NCBI RefSeq assembly: GCF_900496995.4
Contig: NC_044006.1
Location: forward strand, 32,363,120 to 32,427,119
Reading direction: 5' to 3'
Source of the DNA: Aquila chrysaetos chrysaetos
Lineage: Eukaryota > Chordata > Aves > Accipitriformes > Accipitridae
DNA: 64,000 bases
Notes under the pieces: model-generated
Databases searched by the model: none
Told to the model about the DNA's origin: nothing
The model's input: the letters and a program-made list of their open reading frames with translations, nothing else
In this document: positions 49,094 to 62,563 of the stretch, piece after piece
Layout of the letters: each line of letters starts with the position of its first letter
How positions within the stretch are numbered: position 1 is the stretch's first letter
Translations under genes and position numbers: made by a program

Positions 49094-49682
49094 ATGGCAG
49101 GCTTCAAGCGAGGATATGATGGAAAAATTGCAGGATTGTATGACTTGGATAAAACTTTGGGCAGAGGCCATTTTGCTGTGGTCAAACTTGCTCGGCATGT
49201 CTTCACAGGTGAAAAAGTAGCAGTAAAAGTAATTGACAAGACCAAACTGGACACTCTGGCCACTGGACATCTTTTTCAAGAAGTTAGATGCATGAAACTA
49301 GTGCAGCATCCCAATATAGTACGGCTGTATGAAGTGATTGACACCCAGACTAAGCTTTATCTTATCTTGGAGCTAGGTGATGGAGGAGATATGTTTGATT
49401 ACATCATGAAACATGAAGAAGGTCTGAATGAGGATCTGGCAAAAAAATATTTTGCTCAAATAGTTCATGCTATATCCTACTGCCATAAACTGCACGTAGT
49501 TCATAGAGACTTAAAACCAGAGAACGTTGTATTCTTTGAAAAACAAGGACTTGTGAAGTTGACTGATTTTGGCTTCAGCAACAAATTCCAGCCTGGAAAG
49601 AAGCTCACCACAAGCTGTGGATCTCTTGCATATTCTGCTCCTGAAATTTTACTTGGGGATGAATATGATGCACCAGCAGTTG
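49094..49682 (+). CDS. SNRK: SNRK, first coding exon (partial kinase domain)
   Basis: This exon encodes residues 1-196 of SNF-related serine/threonine kinase, an AMPK-family kinase activated by LKB1 (STK11). The start is well supported: A at -3, G at +4, an in-frame stop just upstream, and an N terminus ([20 protein letters not shown]) that I recognise as SNRK. Visible kinase elements are the glycine loop GRGHFA (23-28), the ATP lysine K45 in VAVKV, the catalytic loop HRDLKPEN (137-144, D139), DFG (158-160), the T-loop LTTSCGS with T173, the known LKB1 target, and APE (182-184). No residue essential for catalysis is missing. The exon ends after GCAGTTG at a GTATGT donor, splitting the aspartate codon that follows V196. 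The rest of the kinase domain, the UBA domain and the C-terminal tail (about 765 residues in mammals) lie beyond the window. The identification is near certain. Confidence 0.98.
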
Positions 49683-52168
49683 GTATGTCCTCTTTGAATT
49701 CAACCAGTAATCTAAACTTAAGTACCATGATGTTGTACCACTGTTTTCTGTTTCAAGATAATGCCATATATGGAAGCTAGCTAATTGGCAAGAAATAATA
49801 TTATAATCTGGATGAGTTATGGATGAGTTAATGCTGGAGCAGCTCTGTTTGGAGGAGATACTCAAACATTCTCAAAAAATGCTTAAAAGATCTTTTTGTA
49901 TTAAATGATGCAATTGTGTACATTGTAATTAACTTTCCTATTAACAATAATATGAATGCTATGTGTATGTTTGTACTTGCTTTGTTAGCAGACCTATCCC
50001 TTTTTCAAAAAAGTGCCTGTTTTCAATTTATTTTTAACATCATCCCCCTGCCCACCCCTGCAAAAAACTCCAACGACCCAGTGATTTTCTTTGCGCCGTT
50101 TAGCCATATAAGAATGACATTGTCAGACCAGGCTGCTTACATGTTCTGCTGCAAGGTGGTAGGATTCCATTTTTAATAAGTACTAACTTGGCTATCAAAG
50201 AAGGAGACTGGAAATTAAGGAAAGCTTTAACTGTCTCTTCTTCTTCTCTGTCCTTTTCCTGTCTGAGAACTGAAAGTAGGGGTGAGTTCCCAGTTGCTCC
50301 TAATTGTTTAAAAGGTTAAGAGAAGTAGTAATGTGTAAATTAGTCTTCATGTTTCTAGCTGGAAAGTGGAGTGTGCTAGACAGACTACTACAGATAATCT
50401 TCTTATTCTCTCTGTTAGGTCTACTGCATATGCTTTTAGAAGTAACTTTAGAGGGTTTTTTTAAAATAGCTGTAAATGTCGATAGAGTCACTGAATAATG
50501 TCCTGTAGTCACACAGATTGCTCGCATCTGTTAACTGAGGTAGAACTCACTTGTCCAACAAATTTAGGTACGTATAATTCCAAATGATGCTTCAAAACCA
50601 GTTTATTGTAGTCAACATGCCTCTTGTTCTTATGTGCCCAGTATCTGATACTTTTACTGTCTTATTAATACCCATTAGAACTCTGTACATGGCTGTGTAT
50701 GTGTTTTGCTATGGTTATAGTAGTGGCTGTAGTGATGGTTTAAATTAAGACTGACTTGTCCAATTTTTTGCTAATTTATCTGAGGTAAACAATCAGCTAA
50801 TTTTGTATGCTGACAAGGTATTCCTGCACACTGTTGAACTAAAATTCTTGCATTATTTCTAATATAAATATTTTTAGTTAGCAGACCATATGGTCTTTGT
50901 TTAAACATTTGAATGTCACTTCGTGGCTTCTAACTTTGAATAGGTATTTTACTGTGGTATTTCTGGACTTGAAAGTACTTTCTCAAGTGTGCTATAATTG
51001 GGAATTTTAGTTGTCTATGCTATTTGTGGTTTTGCAAATCCATGTTGATGCTACAGTGATGCTTGGTAAAATTATTTCTATTTAGAGTAAAATGTTTTAG
51101 ATGAGTTGGTCCTGGTTTTATTAGTGGCAACCTAGAGATCCTAACTCCTGAGTTCTCCTGGAGTTCTTAGGAGCACTATGACCAGATGGTCAAAATTGAA
51201 TTGTAGAGTTAACAAAGCGCACTTTGGACATCTTAATGATAAATGTAAGAATGGTGACATCACATAAAATGTTTCTTAGAGGACTTTGTAAGCAATTAGG
51301 TAGGTAAACTTCTGAACAGTACTAGAAGAAAATGGTTGTTGAATGGATTCATAGAGGAGGAAGTCTGGCTAATATAGAGTGGATTGCTGTGAACAGTAGA
51401 AAAACTAGAAAAAATTAATTTCTTCTAGCTGATGTTTAAGGATGCCAGTTAAGTTTTATTTCTGAGGATATTTAAATACACATCAGTGGTTAGTTTTTGC
51501 TTACTTATTCCCCAGTTTGCTGTCTCAATTACTGCATGCTAGAGCTTCTCCTATCCTAGTTGACAGATTGCAGTGCTTGTATTCTCACTTTTTTAGTGGC
51601 ACGGTTTTCATCACTTTGTAATGGACTACAAAATCTCTAAAGTACTGTCAGTACAATAGTTACAGAATAAAAATACCAAAATTTACTACAAGTTGCCAAT
51701 AAGATGATGACCTTGAAGAGTCTGCATTTTCCTTTTCTAACTGTGGGTAAAAAGGTAAGATACACTATGTAAGTTTTCTAAATACAACTTATTCGTGTAT
51801 TTTAAATGCAAAGATTGTGGAAAAAAAAATATTAGGGACTTCTTTAAAGCCCTCCTTCCCCCAAGTGGAGTCTTAAATGTAGAATCTTAAAAGAATATAT
51901 GTTTAGGAAATTTATCACTAACCACGTAATTATGCAGCTGAGAAACCAGCTTGTGTAAACCTTTCTTAACCTTTAAAGATAAACTTTCACACTAAGATGA
52001 GGTCACACTTGTGGACTGGAAGTATGTATAAATTCAGAAGTAGACATTTTCAAAAGAAGATGAATTAAATCAGTTACATTTTGATGCTAGTAATGTGCAA
52101 GGTGTATATCTAGCCTGCAGTAGTGGTGAAGTGCTGTGAACTCATTCAGCTGTTGGCTGAATAGGGCT

Positions 52169-52188
52169 ATTATTATTGCAATAATAAT
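52169..52188. repeat. 20-bp perfect palindrome
   Basis: ATTATTATTG is followed directly by its reverse complement CAATAATAAT with no spacer. It lies in AT-rich intron DNA, where such palindromes arise by chance more easily. No function is proposed. Confidence 0.8.
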
Positions 52189-55100
52189 GACTGACAATGG
52201 CAAAGATTTTTTTGCCAGTTAGGATGAAATTATATTAGAGCTGAACCAATCTAAAAGCTAGTTGTTTGAGAAAGGTGGTCATGTGCAACTACATGGTTCT
52301 GCCCCTTTGTGAGCATCTGACCACTTGAAACCCAATTCAATTTACTAAAATGCCAAATTAAAAAGGATTGCCCTGCTTATACTCAGTGCATGTTAAGGTA
52401 CACTTGCATTCATTATAATATTTTAAAACCCCCACACCTGTTTTCATTTATCCAAAATTGTTGTTACATTTGCAAAAATTATTGCAAGAAAAATTAATCA
52501 AGGTGTATTGTGGGTTTGGTTTTTTTTTTTTGCCAAAGACCTTTGCCACAAACATGGCTTTTCTCATGTCTTATGAATAATATTAGAATGAGTATATGAA
52601 GGAAAAGACTTTACATTTTTGTGCTACAAAGATCTGAAATACTCAGGGCAAGTCTTTTATTAAGTTATATGCTTAATAAATATCATGGAAAAGCTTGCTT
52701 TATGAAAATGTAACTGTTTCAGCTAGTTTGGGGATTAAACTCCCCTTTATGATGCTGCTTAAAAGCTTTCACACTTGAAAAGAGACTAGTTAATTTAGGT
52801 GTCTCATTTCCTTTTGTGTTTAAGCCTGTATGTAGTTAAAATGATGCAAGAGGAATATTAGGCAATGATCATATGTTCCCAGGGCTTTTCCAAAAGCTGA
52901 GTGAGTTAGATAATGAGAAGTTCTGTTGCTTGTAGTTTCCCATGTTTTTTTGACTGTTAATTAAAACTTGTTTTAGTCAGGGGAAAGTGAGAGGACTGTT
53001 GTTGCATATAAAGTTCACTTTGTAAATCAAATGGACATACTATTTTAGATCAGACAGTTATGTCTAGAGCAGTGGTGTAATCCGGTGAACTCCAGTAGTA
53101 TTGAAAAGTGGATAACTACAGATGAGAGAGAATAAAGTATGCTTCTGATAATGCTTTTCCTTTTGCTCTACCAGCATCAACAGAGATTGGATCATTAAAT
53201 AAATAGAAATCGCCTCTTTCCTAGGTGATAAAGTTTAATTACAGTTTTTCAGATTAGTTGATTCTTTCGGAGGAGAGCAAATTCTATTTTAACTGCTTGG
53301 CATCTCTACAAAGTATTAAGTGTGCTGTAGGGTACAGTAATTCTGGAAGACATTGACACTTCTGATAGGTTTTTATTATTGTAGTTGAGTATTCTGTATG
53401 TGATTTCGTAGATGCATGGAAACATTTGCAGAGTAAATTCATCCTTTTGGGATGAGAAATGGGCAAATTCAGATTGTAAGATTGGGATTGTCTATTTAGC
53501 ACAGTTGAGCACAGGCCTCTAGAATGGTACTGTAATACACAAACAACATTGTAGGTACTGTCACAATTATTTAGCATTGCAGTCTGTCGTCACAGCAACA
53601 CCAAGAGAATGATGGCAAGATGTTCCTCATAAAAGATGTGACTAACAAGAATATTATGGTTACTGTAGCTCAGTGCACCAAATAGTAGTCAACTGGCAGT
53701 TTGTAGTCCAAGTCCAACTTGCTGCTTTCTTGGAAGTTGCAGAGGCTAACCACTTGGATAACATCCATTGCTTTAGTAATTAGATGATGGCTTTCTTGCA
53801 CAACTCAGACCTGGATATCTTCTGCCAATATGGTAAGATAATAATGAATACATGGCTTCATTATCTAGTCATACATTTTTTTGATTATTAAGGGAAACGG
53901 AGGATTTGTCATACATACCTTTGGCTTTCCCGAGATGGATACTGCTTTAGACCCACTTTGTCTCTGTTGGAATGATCCCAAATTCTTTTGTTTTCTTTTT
54001 GCATCAAGCATTTGCAAGGGCTTCTTACTTGCATATAGTGTTGCTGGAGTGCGTTTTGTCTTTCAAAGCTTCAGCCATGTTTACCTGGTGCTTGAGCATA
54101 GCTAAGTAGCCCCCATGACCCTGTCTGGCCTGTGTGGAGCTAGTTTTGATGTTTCTGTATGTGTATAGCGGTTTATTCACAAACTGAATGACTAACGTAA
54201 GCATAATGGCCAATGGGTATGTACAGTAACCTTTTACACTATAAATATGCTGAATATAAGATTTGACAGACTTGAGTTAAAAAAATAAAATGGTAAGATA
54301 CTTGCAAACCATATATGGTATTGAATCATTTAGCATACCTGACAGCATTTTGGAGATTCACTATGCTCAAAATCAGATTATAGCCAAATTTGACAGAAAT
54401 GAAAAGCAAGAAGTCCTACAAAAGGACTGATTCACTGATTGTTTTGTTTTGAAAATCTCCCCTTTTAATGTTGTATTGCAGCACTTTAGAAGATTTATAG
54501 TGAGACATACTATAGAATGAGCTTGAAGATGTAAGGGTGCAGAAAGCTAGAAGTATAATACTTAGCTGCTTCCAGCATTTCCGTTTTGCTTGCATCAGTG
54601 CAGAGCTACCCCTTCTCTTGTGCTGCATTCTATTGCATAGCTGACCATTTGATGAACTGATTTTATCAGCTAACTTGACAGAAAACTGTTAACTTTTCTG
54701 CAGGCTTAACTTCTGCCAGGTTAGCAGAGATGTTTGTTCCCTTAGCATTGAGTGGAAGAGCTGGTGCAAAGGAGGTGAAGGGAGCATGCAGTGTGGAGTA
54801 GAGCCCTGGGGAAGGGTGATAGGGCTTGCGCCTGTTTTGTGTTAGCAAGTTTAGGTTAGATCAACTCAGCCTAGCTCATTTATCTTCACCTTCTGTGTAA
54901 GAGAAACTAATTTGACTGAAATTCATCAAGTATCATTGCCAGTACGTTTCTAGGAGAATTGTGCACTATACTTTTCAGCTTCGAATGCTTTTTGAAGCAA
55001 ATCAGAAGGAATTGATGGGAGTACCTTGTGTATTTCCATGCTGCGCTCTCCTGTGTACCTGTGTTAGTGGCCACGCTTTTCTGCCTTCTCCCTGCTGTGC

Positions 55101-58100
55101 TGTGTATCTCACACTGCTGGAAAAACCGAGTCAAATTTGAAAAATTATCAGAAATGAGCTTTTTATACTTTTTAGAAGGGCCAAATGTAAGGAATTGGTT
55201 GTAGAATACTTTTAGAAAGTTTCAGTCTTGAGGATGTTCATGTCATGTTAACAAAGAATTTATTTTTATGTTCTGTGGCAGTTTGTATGCAGGTCATAAA
55301 ATTTATTTTTAATGAAAAGGGAGTCCAATTTTTATGTAGTATGCTATCCTTTGGTTCTGCTTTTTTCCTCTCCAACTAATTACTTATTGACAAGAAAATA
55401 CTTTTAATGCCTCAAATGGAGGGTGTTGTGTTACAGGTATCAGAGCCTTGTATTCAGAGCCAGAAGTGAAGTTATAATGTGACGGGGCTGTTATGAAGGG
55501 TGAGAGTCTGTGATGACTTCTCAGTAAATCTGTGCTGGCTAATATTTATGAGGTATAATTAATGTTCCATTCTGGATTGCTTTATGCACAAGTTTTAATG
55601 TGTTCACCAGTAAACTGCTGGGTGAATCAAAGAAGAATTTATCCAAGTGAAACCACAGAGGAGAAGCTGTCAAGATAGTCTTCAGTTACTACCATATCAG
55701 CTAAACTGTAACTTAAGTATAGGGATGTTTCTTAGTCATCTTGCTGTGTTCATGGGAGAACTGTTTTCATAATACTTCAGATGGCTGTTGTGGAGCAAGA
55801 TTTCATTATGATAAATACATCTCCACAGCCAGGATGCTTCATTTCATGTATCTTGCAAACAAATATTCAGATTACTTATGTTCAGCCCATGGCTGACTAA
55901 TTTGGCAACACAGATCTGGTGGGACCTAAATCAATGGTGTATTACTTATAAACCAGATGCACAAGTTTTGCATTCATGTGTAAAGCTGTACTAAGATGTT
56001 AATTTTTATAAATAAAGTACAAATTATACATTGTACAGCTAAAACCTTTAGGAAAAGATAGTCAGTCAGAATATATGAAGGATTTCTTAGATACCAGGAG
56101 AAAATTCTTTAGTACTTAGATACAAAATAAGACCAAAACCATTGCAGTGAAACATGTACATAAGCTGTATGTGCTGTATAGACTTTGATATGTCCAATGA
56201 TTTTGAGAACATGTTTTATAAAGAGGAAAACTGACTTCTACATGTAACTAATTAATACTGGTTTTTATCCTGGCTTATTATTTTCTCAAGTAGTAGTATT
56301 GGAATTCATGCAGAAAATGTTGGTTTTGTTTGTGTTTTTAATGTAGATTCAGTAACTTCTGAAATGTGGCTAAGCAACAGAAACCAAAGGAGAAAGAATG
56401 CATTTCTAAATGCAGAATTGATGAATCAGAGTAAAACAGGCTATTTTGGAATAAAGGCAGTGGCATGTGTTCAGTAAGACCTTTCAGTGGTGGTGGTTTT
56501 TTGTTAAAATATCCTTACTGAAATTTGAGACGCAGTATTTTCTAAAAAATAAAGAACAACTGTTTGTCTGTATTTTAATAGTTTTATGCAACCAGCAAAA
56601 CCCATGCTATTGTCTTCACGGAAAAATAAGTACTAGTTGCCAGACTGAATGAAAATAAGAATTGCTTCCAAAGATACTACTAGTTACTGATGATCATGTC
56701 TTAGTCAAATAAAATAACATATATAGAACAGACTGTTTCATCAGACAGATAAGCTAATTATGAAAATAATTTGCTAAATGCCATTTGCTATTTATGCTCT
56801 TTTGTGGAGGGATGGGGGAAGGAAAAGGTTTTTCCTAATTCTCTTGTCTGCTATGTGTTCTAATAGTAATTTTAATTGGATTTGTAGTGCTTTAAACCAA
56901 GGAGAAAACCCAGTTCTGCCTGTTAATTTTGAAAGTGTTAGCATTGATTGTGGATGATCTCTTCCTCAGCCTTCTGCAAGGGAAATATAAATCTCATTTG
57001 ACAAAGACAAAAAAAAAAAAAAACTGAATTAACAGACGATGGCATCTCTGAAAACTAGAGAGGTCAGTACACAAGTTTATTCGAAGCCTTTTTCGTTAAA
57101 AGTTAAAGAATGGAAGACTAGTTCAATCAGCTAAAAATTGAGTGTCTATGAAAAAGTAATCTTTGTTCTTTACCCATACTCTTCAAATTTTACAACTGGC
57201 CCAGTCTGAGCATCTTCCAGATTTGCCAGCAGTCTGTGCACATGGTAGTGTAAAAATACTTGATGCACAGAAATGGTGAAATCATTAACACAATTATTTT
57301 GTACTACTTTGCTACTGACTTTTTATGCAAGGGATGCAACTTTTGTAAGCTTTTTAGCTTATTCAGGGGTGGAAATACTTATTCTTCGTTTGAAGCACAA
57401 GTATATCAGCAATATAACAGCCACCATTCAAACAATTCTGTAGTATGATACTAACTTTTATCCTTTTACACCATAGTATGTAATTTTTCATCATTGTTTC
57501 TAATAGGAGTCTCATTTTCTGCAGTGTTTGACTTGTCATATGAATTTTTACTCTTGAACTGTGTTTTGGTTCTTCAGACAATTATGTGAAGCTATGCTAT
57601 AAATTTGAGTGTTCATTCTATTTTCAATAGCCTAAGCTGCAGACAGGATCTTAAATTTCAACTTGTAACAACCACACTTACCACTATTACCCTCATGAGT
57701 TATCAGCCTGTACCTACTCCTGAGCCCAGTGAAGGTTCCACCCATAAATTCCAATCCAAATAAAGTGGTTTATGATGGGGTTTCATGTCAGAGTTCAAAA
57801 AAAGCAGTCTTCACAAATTTCCCAGTTGCTGCCTAGCCCTGAACATGCCCAGAGTGCAGAGATGCTGATGATCTTTACATTAGGTTTTCCTAATTAGCTC
57901 TGCATAGAAGAACTTGATATTGAAGTGCTGATGTGTTGAGACTCTTTCAAGGCTTGTCTTCAACAGGTTTCTATGGATTGTGCTTTCTTCCACAAATCTG
58001 CTCTGAAGAGGTTGTAGCAGCAGTGTTGATGACATTAAAGAGAATGTCTTAAGATAGTGGTTAGAGTAATTGCCCATGGTGCTGGAAATTGGGGTCCATT

Positions 58101-58360
58101 TCCATCCTTCATTTATCCACAGTCCGTTGATACGTCTGCAGTGGCAAAATAAACATGTAAACGTTTGTCATCTCCATAAAAGTTGATTTGTTTTCTTTTT
58201 GCTTAAGTGGCTTCCAGTAGAAGATAACTGTAATGTTGAGCTTTTATAGTAAACATTGCAATCAGAAATGTGTAAAACCTGACTAAATTTACTCAGTATT
58301 ACAAATAACTTCTGAAGAAGCAGACTTTCTGTAGAAAGATCTGTCTTATCAACTGAGTAA

Positions 58361-58395
58361 ACACTGTGTAAACTGAGTTTACACTGTGTAAACTG
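58361..58395 (+). repeat. 15-bp direct repeat, forkhead-like
   Basis: ACACTGTGTAAACTG occurs at 58,361-58,375 and again at 58,381-58,395. The second copy, with the preceding AGTTT, forms a near-perfect palindrome around its centre. A GTAAACA just before the first copy matches the forkhead core motif. This is a motif-level observation only. Confidence 0.6.
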
Positions 58396-61300
58396 TTAAG
58401 CAGTTCTACATTTAAGTTGGGAGGGAAAAAAAAAGTCTTTTTCTCACCAAGGTCTGAAATAAATGACTTTAATAAGAAGACTCAATTTACATAGTTAAAT
58501 GCGAATGTGTCTATTCCAAAATGAGTATGGATTTTTAGCTGCTTAAAATCACAAATTCACGTAGCGTATATAAAGCGTAACAAGTGTCTGACTTCTGAGG
58601 AATGGTAGAAAATTGAGCAAATCTCAAGCTATAAGGATGCCCTATGTCACATAAATTGTAACTGTCTGAAATCTGTAGTGCTTATTTTAAGAGTAAATCG
58701 GGAACTTGAGAAAGCAATGAATGGCTAATGAAATTGTGAAGCCCAGCTCGGTGGTTAAGCAGATGAATATGGATATCCGTTGTGCAGTGTACAAACTTGA
58801 ACGTAACAGATGTTTGCCCTGTGTTTAATACAGGCGTAGCACAGACAGCTAATGATGTAGTTTGGTTTCTATGGCAGTGACTTCATGTTATGTAAGGAAG
58901 TTGCGTATACACAGCCCTGGTTGTCATGGTTCTGGGAATCCTGCTTGAACAGTCCTTTCCTGATCAACATTATTTGATGGCTTTAAAAACAATAAAATAT
59001 TCTCTACTGCAGCTAGTGCTTTTAAAAGTCCTTATCTCTCTCATTTTAGTCTTGTTATAGCAATGGCAATTTCAAGTTCCTAGTGCCCAATTTAAAGGCT
59101 AATGGTATCTCGAGATCTTCACTGTGCTTTTGATAGAGACCTTGATTCTGGCCACTCCAGTATACGAGTGTGCCTTCCTTCACCATAATGATTTGAATTT
59201 TACAAGTTATAAGTGTGCTAAATGCAGGCAGCATGTCAGGCCTAAATTCTACTTCTCTACCAATTTTCTGAAGAGGGCAAATTAGATGACCCTTGGCAGG
59301 GAGGAGAGGAGAAGTAAGTGTCCATAAAGCCTTCAACTACTAATTACTAAGAGTAGTAAAAAATTGTGAAAAATAAATTCTTGTTTAAATCTGCTCTTCT
59401 AAAGGTAGGTTTTTGTAACCCTTCTCTTCCCTGTGTTCCTTCAGTTAAGAGTCTCAAATCTAGAATTGGCACTGGCACCTGAGTTCTGAGCTGTGATAAG
59501 GGAATATAGCTGAAAATGTATGCTGAGTTGTTGGCCTAAGCTAAGTAGTTTTGCATACAAAACCTGCTCCTTTATCTGGTTAAACTATCCAGCAGTACAT
59601 TTATTACAATATCTAAAAGTTTTGTCTAAAACCTGATTATTTTGGGGGTGCATTAACATAGCACCATAGCTAATATATTCTCTTAAAATTGTATGCCAGG
59701 GGTGTGAAGGTGGAGGAGAGGTAGATCTCTGCAGAGTTCTTCACTGTGTATATTGTATTTCAAGCCATACTTGAATTGAACTGAAGGTGAGATTTTTTTT
59801 TTAAATGGCGCTGCCCATTTAACAGGTCTCAAAAAAGCAGTCTTGCTCTGTATTCAGATCCTACCCATATAGTTCTGCATGAGAATGTTGGGGTTTTGTT
59901 TTTGGTTTTTTTTTTTTTTTACTCTGGTGCTTGTGCAACCCTTTAGCGAACCAGTGCCATTTAGTGAATGGGTAAAAAGGTAAATAGATGTCGTCATCGT
60001 GGCTTTTAAATGTGTATCTACAGCTTCTAATAATGTGTGAAAGCAGGAAACTGTCTCAGCTAGGATTTTTCACCTGAGTTGACTAAGGTATATCAAACTA
60101 AGAACATACTAAAAGGACTGCCTTCACTAAAAAAAAAAGTATGTTTTCCCACATAGAAGAAGTGTGGAGATCTAAAGAAAAACTTATGTTCCTTTAAACT
60201 TTGAGTTGTTTTTCTTCCCCCTTTCCCCAGTTATTAGCTGGTCTAATAAGAGATGCTATTCTATCTAGAAGCCTTGCTTTGATGAGATGTCAGGCTCTTA
60301 CTTCATTGCTGCTCCAACATCTTTCTAATCTGCTCACACAACTGTCTTGTCAAAGTTGATGATGCTTTTGACCAAATCGGGTCACTAGATTTTGACTGAG
60401 ACTTTCACCCCCTTTTGTAATAGGGTAAGAATGCTCTTTGGGATTTAGAAATGAAAGATCAAGGTGCCATTGTCTGCTCTGCTGGTTGAAGTGATCTCCC
60501 CAGCAGAAGCAGTTATTCCCCTTTTGCTACACCTAGTATGTGAGCAGAAATTGGCAACAGCAGTGTACAGCACAAGAAGGAGCAGTGTGTATGGACCAGG
60601 TGTTGATCAAAGCACTTGATCAGTTGAGTGCAAACTGTCTCCATCTTCCTTAGGTTCCTTGGGATCCAGAGGACAGATGAGTTTTCTCTTTATTAATAGG
60701 AAAGAATAATAGAGCAGCACTGATTCTGGCAGCACAAACCAGTATGGTAAAGAACATTCGTGTGTGTGGCTTTGTGTATTGTTTGGGGAAATAATAAAAT
60801 CTGGTAAATAAGCACTATAATAAAATAATCTCTGATTGATTCTCCTTTACTAATTTCTCAAAGACAGCCGTGCTTAAAGATCTTGAGTTTTGCCTTTGTT
60901 GGCCAGATGGCACTATTCTGGAAACGAAGAATTTTCCAAAATGTACCATGGTTATTACATTAAGTGGGTGAACAAAAATTGTGTCTCTAAAGGGAAGAAA
61001 GCATTTTCATTTCTTTCAATGTTTTGCAGTATATTTTCTGAATTTGACTGAAAAATATGCAGCTATGGATCTCCAGTAAGATGGAGAGTGCAGATACAGG
61101 ATTGATTTTTGCAGGTATAAAATGGCTTAAACCTAATAAATCAGGTACAAATGTTAGCATTTCTTCTATATGTACCCTATAGTCATTTGACTGTTGATCT
61201 TTTAAATATTTCAAAATGATACGTGGCTATTAACTCATTATTTTGGAATATCTGCTTTGAAGACTTCAGGTTCTAAACCTTGGATTTTGAGTTATGCTGA

Positions 61301-61494
61301 AGGCTAGCAAACCAACATGTTTAAACTTACTCGCATGTTGGGAGTGCAGGTCACATATTTAAATTTAGAACAGATGTTTACAAATAAGTAAGACCTTTAA
61401 CCCTAAGTTTATGTATCCTTTTTACAAAGAGGAGATGATTTCCCCTTTTTGGTACTATTACCTACGTCAAGCTATAAGCGGCTTCAAAACATGC

Positions 61495-62563
61495 TGTTGT
61501 GGTTTAAGCCCAGCTGGCAACCAAGCGCCACGAGGCTGCTCGCTCAATCCTCCCCCCTGGTGGGATGGGGAGGAGAAAATATAAAGAAAAGCTCGTGGGT
61601 CGAGACATGGACAGGGAGGGATCACTTGCCACTTATGGTCACGGGCAAAAGACAGACTCAACTTGGGGAAAAAACAAACCAATTTAATTTACTACAAATC
61701 AAATCAAAACAAGGATAATGAGAAGTGAAACTCAAACTTCAAACACATTCCCCCTACCCCTCTTTCCTTCCCGGGCACAGCTTCACTTCTGATTTTTCTC
61801 TACGTCCTCCCCCCAGCAGTACAGGGGGATGAGGAATGGGGGTTGGGGTCAGTTCATCACATGTTGTCTCTGCTGCTCCTTCCTCCTCAGGGGGAGGACT
61901 CCTCACTCGTCCCCTGCTCCAGCGTGGGGTCTCTACCATGGGAGATAGTCCTCCATGAACTTCTCCAGCATGAGTCCTTCCCACAGACTGCAGTCATTGA
62001 TGAACTGCTCCAGTGTGGGTCCCTTCCATGGTGTGCAGTCTTCAGGAGCACACTGCTCCAGCGTGGGTCCCCGTGGGGTCACAAGTCCTGCCAGAAAACC
62101 TGCTCCAGCGTGGGCTCCTCTCTCCACGGGGCTACAGGTCCTGCCAGGAGCCTGCTCCAACATGGGCTTTCCCATGGAGTCACAGCCACCTTTGGGGGCA
62201 TCCCCCTGCTCCGGCATGGGGTCCTCCCTGGGCTGCAGGTGGGCATCTGCTCCCCCACTGCCCTCCACAGGCTGGGGGGGGACAGCCTGCCGTCTCACCA
62301 CGGGCTGCAGGGGCATCTCCTCCTCCGGCGCACCTCCTCCCCTCCTTCTTCACTGACCTCGGTGTCTGCACAGGGGTTTCTCTCACATCCCACTCCCCTC
62401 TCTGCTGCAGGTTTCCCTTCTTAAATATTTTATCCCAGAGATGCTACCACCATCACTGATGGGCTCAGCCTTGGAGCTGGTGAAGCTTCTAGCAGCTTCT
62501 TGAAGGAGCCACACCTGCAGCCCCTCCCCTGCCATCAAACCCCTGCCAATCAAACCCAATACA
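61495..62563 (-). mobile_element. Solo LTR of an avian endogenous retrovirus
   Basis: The 1,069-bp element begins TGTATTGGG and ends CCACAACA on the minus strand, the TG...CA termini of an LTR, and is flanked by the 5-bp duplication CATGC (61,490-61,494 and 62,564-62,568). A 5-bp duplication fits ERVL-type elements. Minus-strand landmarks are a TATA-like ATAAAATATTTAA (62,433-62,421) and an ATTAAA poly-A signal (61,688-61,683). I recognise the sequence as a widespread bird LTR type, but not its library name. No gag, pol or env sequence adjoins, so it is a solo LTR left by recombination. Intact ends suggest moderate age. It lies in SNRK intron 3, antisense to the gene. Confidence 0.9.
61914..62251 (-). 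repeat. Minisatellite within the LTR, 45-54 bp units
   Basis: Seven diverged units each begin with a version of CTGCTCCAGCGTGGG on the plus strand. Starts lie at about 61,914, 61,960, 62,005, 62,053, 62,100, 62,152 and 62,206, giving spacings of 45 to 54 bp. Later parts of the units also share CTACAGGTCCTGCCAG-like or CCATGG-like blocks. The array lies inside the retroviral LTR and so is a property of the element family. Copy number may vary between insertions and between individuals. Confidence 0.8.

Noticed and set aside
49025..49279. Minus-strand ORFs opposite the SNRK exon
   Set aside because: They are shadows of the strongly supported SNRK coding exon in the antisense frames.
61843..62424. 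193-codon plus-strand ORF resembling a repeat protein
   Set aside because: It is antisense to the LTR and only mirrors the GC-rich minisatellite. It is not a host gene.
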